The notes beneath the pieces were generated by a model. The model was not told the DNA's origin. It worked only from the letters and a program-made list of their open reading frames with translations, and did not search any database. Positions 41,439 through 46,444 of a stretch of 46,444 bases of DNA are shown piece after piece (the stretch's first letter is position 1; each line of letters starts with the position of its first letter). The translations under genes were made by a program, and so were the position numbers. Origin of the DNA: Algoriphagus sp. AGSA1 (GTDB lineage: Bacteria; Bacteroidota; Bacteroidia; Cytophagales; Cyclobacteriaceae); the NCBI RefSeq assembly GCF_021390545.1, contig NZ_JAJUWR010000038.1, forward strand, positions 1 through 46,444, written 5' to 3'.

Positions 41439-44297
41439 TTACCAAGTACGGCTTCCACCTCTAGGAGGGCCGCCTCTCCATGGCGTCTGCCCTCCATCAT
41501 TTTCTGGCTGTTTGAAATTACCCAAAATATACGTGAATGTAAGTAAACCATAGCGGGTCAGCACATTGGTATATACATCCGTGACTGACACATCGGAGAT
41601 GGTACGGCTGATGCTGTTGTTCTGGTTGAGCAGATCAAAAATCACCATTTTTAGCTCCGCTTTGTTGTTTTTGGCAAATCTGTATCCAGCTTCCATATTC
41701 CACAGCCATACTGACTGGTCAAATCCTTCTGATAATCCACGATACAAGCTGTTGTTTACCGTATTTCCTATGAACAGCTTCCCGCCGTTTGGAGAATAAT
41801 ACAAGCGCAGATTAGATTCCTGGATATAATAATTGTTGTTCAGGTTTTCCTGCAAACTCGAATTTACGATGGTATAGGTACCTGTAGTACTAATGGTAAA
41901 ATCAAAGTCCTTGCTGATATTGGAAGTAAAGGTGATTCCCTGCCCAAGATTTATATTGTCATTGATGTTTTTCTCTCCGTTAATCAAGCCAGGTGTCCTG
42001 TTGAACCCAACTCGTGTGTTTAAGTTGATATTGGTTTTGATTCCCTTCAGTGGTGCTCCATAATTCATAAACATGTTTCCTCTAAAATTTCCGTCAAGAT
42101 TGACCGGTTGGGAAATTTGCCCACCAGGACGGAGCAATATTTCGTCATTGATAAGCGTATCCTGGGAGGCAATGTAAGTGCTGCTTCCTATGGCATTTTT
42201 GGTGGTGGAGAAATTGGCAAACACAAAGAAGGTACGGTTCTTCTCCATATTGAATTTGCCAATGTTTGCAAAAATGCTGTTTTCAAAGCTTTGGGCCAGG
42301 TTAGGATTACCTACACTGAGGTTAAGTGGGTTCTGGTTATTTACCACATTCTGAAGCTGGTTTACTGAAGGTTCATCTGTTCCGGTTCTATACCTAAGGC
42401 GAAAGTTCAGTCCACTTTCCCTGTTTCTATAGCTGACACTGGCGCTAGGTAAAATATTATTAAAGTCACGCACGAAAACACCTTCAACAGGAAAAAATGC
42501 CTCATTGTCCATTTTAGCATATTGATAATCCAGATTGGCACTCAGGTTCCAGCCTTCGCTATTGTAGGCGTAGCCGGTCCTCACTCGCTGGGTGACAAAT
42601 TTATTATTGAACTCATTACTCAAGGCAGTATCCAAAACCTGCAAATTCTCTTCATTCAACACCCTGGTTTTCTGATCCGAATCGGTTTTATTATTACTGA
42701 TCTGGTACCCTAAAGTAGCAATGGATTTTTCACCAAGAGGCTCTGTCAAAGTAGCATTTACCCTGTAGTTAAAGCCTTTGGAAATCTGATCGGTTACCTG
42801 AAGAATCGTGTCCAATTGAGCTCTTTGATAGTCCACACTGGCTCCGGATAGCTCAGAATCCTGTTCGTTATTGCTCCAGGATGTATTGATGTCCGTAGAG
42901 AAAGTCCTCCCTTTTTTATCAAATTTATATCGATAGGTCACATTGTTTCCGATACTATAAGAATTTGATCGCGCATCGGTAACGGAACGAAGGGCAGAAA
43001 GCGAATCCGTATCATTTGCCAAAGTCAACGCATCTCTATCGCTGAATGTATTACCTGTCCGGAAGGAAATAGTTGGAGTGATAATGAATGAATTTTTCTC
43101 GTTAAGGTCGGCTTCTATCCGTGCATTGGCCCGATGATTGGTGTTTTCCACAGAATTGATCAGGTTTTCTTGATAATTCTGCGTGGTACTTTCGTTGATG
43201 ACAGTCTGACGGTTAGTTATTTGCCGTAATGTATTTTGCGTATTATTGAAAAAGTAACTTCCTGAGAAGTTTACCTTCGATCCCCACTTATCACTATAAT
43301 TTAGCCCCATGGCATTGGTAGTGATGGAACCTATGTCATTTCCGCCATAGAAAGCATTTCCGCCTCCGCCGAAACCTCCACGCCTTCCGCCACCACCTGA
43401 GGCATTGGCATTGACGCCCGCTAAGTCATCACTGGAAAAGTTCTGTTGGTTTATGTTATTAAACAAACCTAGGATAGAAACTCTTCTGTCTCCGCTAAAG
43501 AGGTTGACACTTCCACCGGCATTGTACCTATCGTCAGTCCCATAACCTGCATATACTCTTCCAAACTGGCCATTTTTTCTATCTTCTCTTAAGATTATAT
43601 TAATAGTCTTAGTATAGGTGCCATCATCAAATCCTGTCAAACGGCTTTGATCAGACCGCTGATCCAGCACTTCTACCCGGTCAATAGCGTCTGCGGGCAG
43701 GTTTCTCAAGGCAATATTGGGGTCGGAACCAAAAAACTCCCGTCCATCCACCAATATCTTTTGGACAGCTTCTCCTTGAGCTTGGACTTCACCGTTTTGA
43801 ATAGTCACCCCGGGCAGCTTTCCGATAAGATCCTCTGCCATACCGTTCTCCTTGGTTTTAAAGGCATTTGCATTGAAAGAAGTCGTATCTCCTCTCATTT
43901 CACCCAGTAAGTTTTGACCTTCTATGACCACTTCACCGAGCACTTGGGAGTCCTCCTCTAGCGTCAATACTCCCAAGTCTATCGGATCTCTTCCGGTATG
44001 GGTCTTGGAGATTGTCTCGTATCCAATGAATTTAATTTCAATTTTAACAGAAGGAATCCTGGGCCTGACGATTTCAAATTGCCCTTTGTCATCCGTCACC
44101 GTACCAATCAAAAGTGAATCCGTTACGGTCTTGATAAGCACATTTGCTCCGGCCATGGGAGTTTTGGTGCTACCGTCCATGACGGTTCCGGTAAGTTTTC
44201 TTTCTGGACGATCTTGCCCTGTAGGACGCTGCCCAAAAGCCGATGAGCCAATTAAAAGGCTAAAAATCAAAATAATAAAAGCGTAGTTTTTTGTCAT
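41439..44297 (-). CDS. TonB-dependent receptor-like outer-membrane protein with carboxypeptidase-like N-terminal domain
   Basis: A 952-residue outer-membrane protein: signal peptide (MTKNYAFIILIFSLLIGSSA), a CarboxypepD_reg-like beta-sandwich (LTGTVMDGSTKTPMAGANVL, about 32-115), a plug domain (LIGKLPGVTI, KILVDGREFFGSDP, RVEVLDQRSDQ) and a long beta-barrel to the C-terminus (OMP_b-brl_3 type). A Gly-rich loop (GGGGRRGGFGGGGN) lies in the barrel, and the C-terminal tail is also Gly/Arg/Pro-rich. No SusD partner is adjacent, so it is not a typical glycan system; substrate unknown. An in-frame upstream start ten codons earlier is rejected because it would bury the signal peptide. Confidence 0.88.
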   Translation of the reverse strand: MTKNYAFIILIFSLLIGSSAFGQRPTGQDRPERKLTGTVMDGSTKTPMAGANVLIKTVTDSLLIGTVTDDKGQFEIVRPRIPSVKIEIKFIGYETISKTHTGRDPIDLGVLTLEEDSQVLGEVVIEGQNLLGEMRGDTTSFNANAFKTKENGMAEDLIGKLPGVTIQNGEVQAQGEAVQKILVDGREFFGSDPNIALRNLPADAIDRVEVLDQRSDQSRLTGFDDGTYTKTINIILREDRKNGQFGRVYAGYGTDDRYNAGGSVNLFSGDRRVSILGLFNNINQQNFSSDDLAGVNANASGGGGRRGGFGGGGNAFYGGNDIGSITTNAMGLNYSDKWGSKVNFSGSYFFNNTQNTLRQITNRQTVINESTTQNYQENLINSVENTNHRANARIEADLNEKNSFIITPTISFRTGNTFSDRDALTLANDTDSLSALRSVTDARSNSYSIGNNVTYRYKFDKKGRTFSTDINTSWSNNEQDSELSGASVDYQRAQLDTILQVTDQISKGFNYRVNATLTEPLGEKSIATLGYQISNNKTDSDQKTRVLNEENLQVLDTALSNEFNNKFVTQRVRTGYAYNSEGWNLSANLDYQYAKMDNEAFFPVEGVFVRDFNNILPSASVSYRNRESGLNFRLRYRTGTDEPSVNQLQNVVNNQNPLNLSVGNPNLAQSFENSIFANIGKFNMEKNRTFFVFANFSTTKNAIGSSTYIASQDTLINDEILLRPGGQISQPVNLDGNFRGNMFMNYGAPLKGIKTNINLNTRVGFNRTPGLINGEKNINDNINLGQGITFTSNISKDFDFTISTTGTYTIVNSSLQENLNNNYYIQESNLRLYYSPNGGKLFIGNTVNNSLYRGLSEGFDQSVWLWNMEAGYRFAKNNKAELKMVIFDLLNQNNSISRTISDVSVTDVYTNVLTRYGLLTFTYILGNFKQPENDGGQTPWRGGPPRGGSRTW

Positions 44298-44423
44298 GAT
44301 GTGGTGAATTTCTAATTCTTTGACCACATGGCATGCCCAAAGGTTTACTCCACCCGTGAGGAAAAATAAGAATGGGTGTTTTGGCGGATAGATGGTGTAA
44401 AAACAGTTTAAAAAACAGGTTGA

Positions 44424-44759
44424 CTATAGTTTACCAAATAGATCCGCATAGGATATATCAAAATGACTGGCATGATATACCGCAACGCCATTTTTCACCA
44501 CTAATAGTTGTGGGGATTCATGAGGCACCCCAAACTCCCGAGCCACCAAATCCGATAACTGCCTGAAAGAAATAAGGTCTAAATAAAATGGAGCGATTTT
44601 CTCATTATCTTCTTCTTTCCATTTCCTTGAAAGCCTTTCCAATGCCATACTACTTATGGAACATCTGGTACTATGCTTGAAGATTAGTACCGGCATCTCC
44701 TTGCTCAAGCTCTTAATTTCCGATAATTGATTATCCTCAGTGAGTTTATTCCAATTCAT
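44424..44759 (-). CDS. ytxJ: Bacillithiol-system thioredoxin-like protein YtxJ
   Basis: A 111-residue cytosolic thioredoxin-fold protein with the YtxJ motif FKHSTRCSISSMALERL (a single active Cys in TRCSIS) and the cis-Pro region ESPQLLVVKNG. The family is tied by genome context to bacillithiol, the low-molecular-weight thiol of some Bacteroidota and Firmicutes. A longer frame to 44828 exists, but the family begins at MNWNKLT, so I use 44759. It is divergent from the DUF4403 gene. Confidence 0.85.
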   Translation of the reverse strand: MNWNKLTEDNQLSEIKSLSKEMPVLIFKHSTRCSISSMALERLSRKWKEEDNEKIAPFYLDLISFRQLSDLVAREFGVPHESPQLLVVKNGVAVYHASHFDISYADLFGKL

Positions 44760-44830
44760 TTTCGTGATTTCATATTTTTGGGGCAATAGTTGTAGTACTG
44801 CCAATTCCCTGCAAAAACCAAACTTCACTT

Positions 44831-46234
44831 ATGAAAAAACAGTTCCTTAGTTTATTTATAAACATCCCAAAATCCATTGTTTTTTTAAGCCTTGTTTTGG
44901 CTTCCTGCAAAAGTATTAATCCATCCTTAAATCCTGGCCCATCTCTTCCGCCTCCCAGTCCCACTGCCGCAGTCAATATTCCACTGAGCATTCCTAAGGA
45001 AACAATAAGCAGGATATTAAACGGGCAAATTCCCCAGACTTTATTTAAAGAAACAGGTTTGGATATGGGAAGTGGAATTACAGGTGATCTCCAACTTCAA
45101 AGAAACGGTAAAATCACCTGGTCAGCCCTAGACAGCCAGCGAATCCAGCTGACGGTTCCTATCAATGTGCTGGGAGAAATAGGACTAAAACCTAAAGGGC
45201 TAGGGAGTTTATTTCAATCCAAATTGCCTATTAATGAAAATTTCACCCCTGTGTTCGTGATTGATCCGAAGATCAATGCGGATTGGGGGATTGGTTCGGA
45301 GAGTTTTGAATTGGTCGATCTGGGAGGAAATCTGGGGATTGAGGTTTTGGGAATGCAGGTAGATCTGAGTGGCATATTGCGGAGAGAATTAGCTAAATGG
45401 GGGAGCAGAAACTTGTCCGGCGGTAAAGAACTGGCAAGTTTAAAAACCTTGACAGATCTCGCTTGGGGCCAAGTGGGGAAGCCATTTTCTGTAGATTGGA
45501 TAGGAGGAAACACTGCTTTTTCGATACAACCTAAGCAGTTAATGCTCCGTGAATTTTTTGACGAGGAGAAGAATTATAACATCTGGCTGGGAATGGATGG
45601 CAAAGTGAATTCGCATCCTGCCGATGCTGCCCCATCCAGGGCTTTTCCTCTTCCAGGACTCATTCCAAATGAAAATCCAGAGAATAAGTTTGAGATGTTG
45701 ATTCCATTGACGGTCAATTACGCTACCCTCGATGAACTTCTGCGGGAAAACCTGGACGGTAAGGCATTCCGTGTAGATAAGAAAACCACCATGACTCCTA
45801 GTAATATTAAAACTCAGGCCTATGGGGACTTATTGGCCATCAATATGGATTTCATTGCTGAGCAGACGAATGGAAAAACCCTCAGTGGAACCTTATTCGT
45901 TGTGGGCAAACCAGAATACAATGCCTCCAATCGAAGCTTGATTTTTCAAGATGTGAATTTTAAAATGGAAAGCGGAAGCTTAGGTGCGCAGACAGGTGTG
46001 GGTCTGAAAAAACGCAAGATTATCCGTAGGATAGAAAGCAAAGCAGTTTTTCCTATTGGAGATGTACTTGCGGAAAGCTTAGGTAGTATTACAGGTCGCC
46101 TTGGGCTAAGCACCCCGATCGTAGATCTAAACATTGAGAACCTTACGGTCGAACCTTCAGGATTTTATCCTATGACAAGAGACTTGATTATTCATATGAA
46201 GGCCAGCGGTCAGGTGAATGCTGTTTGGAAATAA
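44831..46234 (+). CDS. DUF4403-family lipoprotein
   Basis: A 467-residue predicted lipoprotein (hydrophobic segment then LASC, Cys about 25; then a Pro/Ser-rich linker). The body matches the pattern of DUF4403 proteins: NIPLSIPKETISRILN near the start, repeated beta-rich stretches and a closing NLTVEPSGFYPMTRDLIIHMKASG. DUF4403 resembles lipid-binding (SMP/TULIP-like or LEA-like) folds in some analyses; function is not established. After its stop, 46235-46444 has no gene I can support. Confidence 0.75.
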   Translation: MKKQFLSLFINIPKSIVFLSLVLASCKSINPSLNPGPSLPPPSPTAAVNIPLSIPKETISRILNGQIPQTLFKETGLDMGSGITGDLQLQRNGKITWSALDSQRIQLTVPINVLGEIGLKPKGLGSLFQSKLPINENFTPVFVIDPKINADWGIGSESFELVDLGGNLGIEVLGMQVDLSGILRRELAKWGSRNLSGGKELASLKTLTDLAWGQVGKPFSVDWIGGNTAFSIQPKQLMLREFFDEEKNYNIWLGMDGKVNSHPADAAPSRAFPLPGLIPNENPENKFEMLIPLTVNYATLDELLRENLDGKAFRVDKKTTMTPSNIKTQAYGDLLAINMDFIAEQTNGKTLSGTLFVVGKPEYNASNRSLIFQDVNFKMESGSLGAQTGVGLKKRKIIRRIESKAVFPIGDVLAESLGSITGRLGLSTPIVDLNIENLTVEPSGFYPMTRDLIIHMKASGQVNAVWK

Positions 46235-46444
46235 AAAAGTTGAAACCCAAAAAACTTGGCTTCTAGGCAATCTCTCTGTTATGACGATGGTCAGGTCTTT
46301 CAAGTGGATAAAAATCACCTGACTTCGACACTGGGACACCCAAAATCAAAAACCGAACATTTTTGCCAGTTTTCGCTGACTTTGGTTCAGAAGCAAGGTC
46401 TTTCTTAGCTTTTTGCCGGAAGATTTGAGTTGGATCTCAACAGT

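Noticed and set aside
44760..44828. Longer N-terminus of YtxJ
   Set aside because: Family members begin at about MNW; the extension would approach the divergent DUF4403 start to within two bases, leaving no promoter space.
46235..46444. Short open frame on the minus strand at the right edge
   Set aside because: It has no start context, domain or signal peptide, and overlaps the DUF4403 end; not supported as a gene.

Overview
The window looks like a chromosomal segment from a member of the Bacteroidota, most likely a Cyclobacteriaceae relative of Algoriphagus (an inference from gene content; no 16S rRNA is present). The evidence is the many Bacteroidota-style lipoproteins, TonB-plug and large outer-membrane beta-barrel proteins, 6-bladed beta-propeller lipoproteins, a YtxJ-type bacillithiol-linked protein, a kynurenine (de novo NAD) cluster, and -7 promoter boxes of the Bacteroidota form TAnnTTTG. 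Gene density is high, with mostly short operons on both strands. I see no rRNA, tRNA, CRISPR array or phage.

Layout. 1-103 is the cut edge of an insertion sequence. 137-5812 holds a dipeptide epimerase, an M14 carboxypeptidase lipoprotein, RlmF and an ABC-F ATPase. 6086-11250 is an accessory island on the minus strand. It contains two paralogous cassettes, each starting with a conserved leader that carries an (AAT)n tract (7 units in one, 22 in the other), then a small secreted four-cysteine peptide, then a terminator hairpin, then beta-propeller lipoprotein(s). The second cassette also has a CxxC thioredoxin-like lipoprotein. 11367-15699 holds rlmN, an MG2/TonB-plug protein and a small outer-membrane protein. 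16087-20071 is a tight operon: membrane protein, mutL and two rhomboid proteases. 20471-26553 holds a GH3/serine-hydrolase fusion, a Ser/Thr dehydratase, an M23 peptidase-like protein, coaX and a GNAT acetyltransferase. 26643-27572 is an Xre-RES toxin-antitoxin pair behind a perfect palindromic operator, followed by a 265-bp MITE-like element. 28083-32836 holds guaB, an RsmB-family methyltransferase, prmC and two small membrane proteins. 32790-34393 holds a degenerate thiamine-pyrophosphokinase-like protein coupled to an M19 dipeptidase. 34663-37923 holds the kynurenine genes (3-hydroxyanthranilate dioxygenase, kynureninase, kynurenine monooxygenase). 38277-46234 holds pheS, a fasciclin protein, a third propeller lipoprotein, a large TonB-type receptor, ytxJ and a DUF4403 lipoprotein.

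Most notable. The peptide/propeller cassettes have nearly identical leaders (about 90 percent over 125 bases outside the repeat, no indels), almost unrelated mature peptides, and very different trinucleotide repeat lengths. This is the layout expected of a diversifying, possibly phase-variable secreted-peptide family. In both copies the repeat ends in frame with a short conserved upstream ORF; in copy 2 that ORF ends in an ATGA overlap with the peptide start. Function is unknown. Other points worth a look are three leaderless-type starts (TAnnTTTG-N4-ATG), a MutL with altered endonuclease residues, and several families of short dispersed intergenic repeats.
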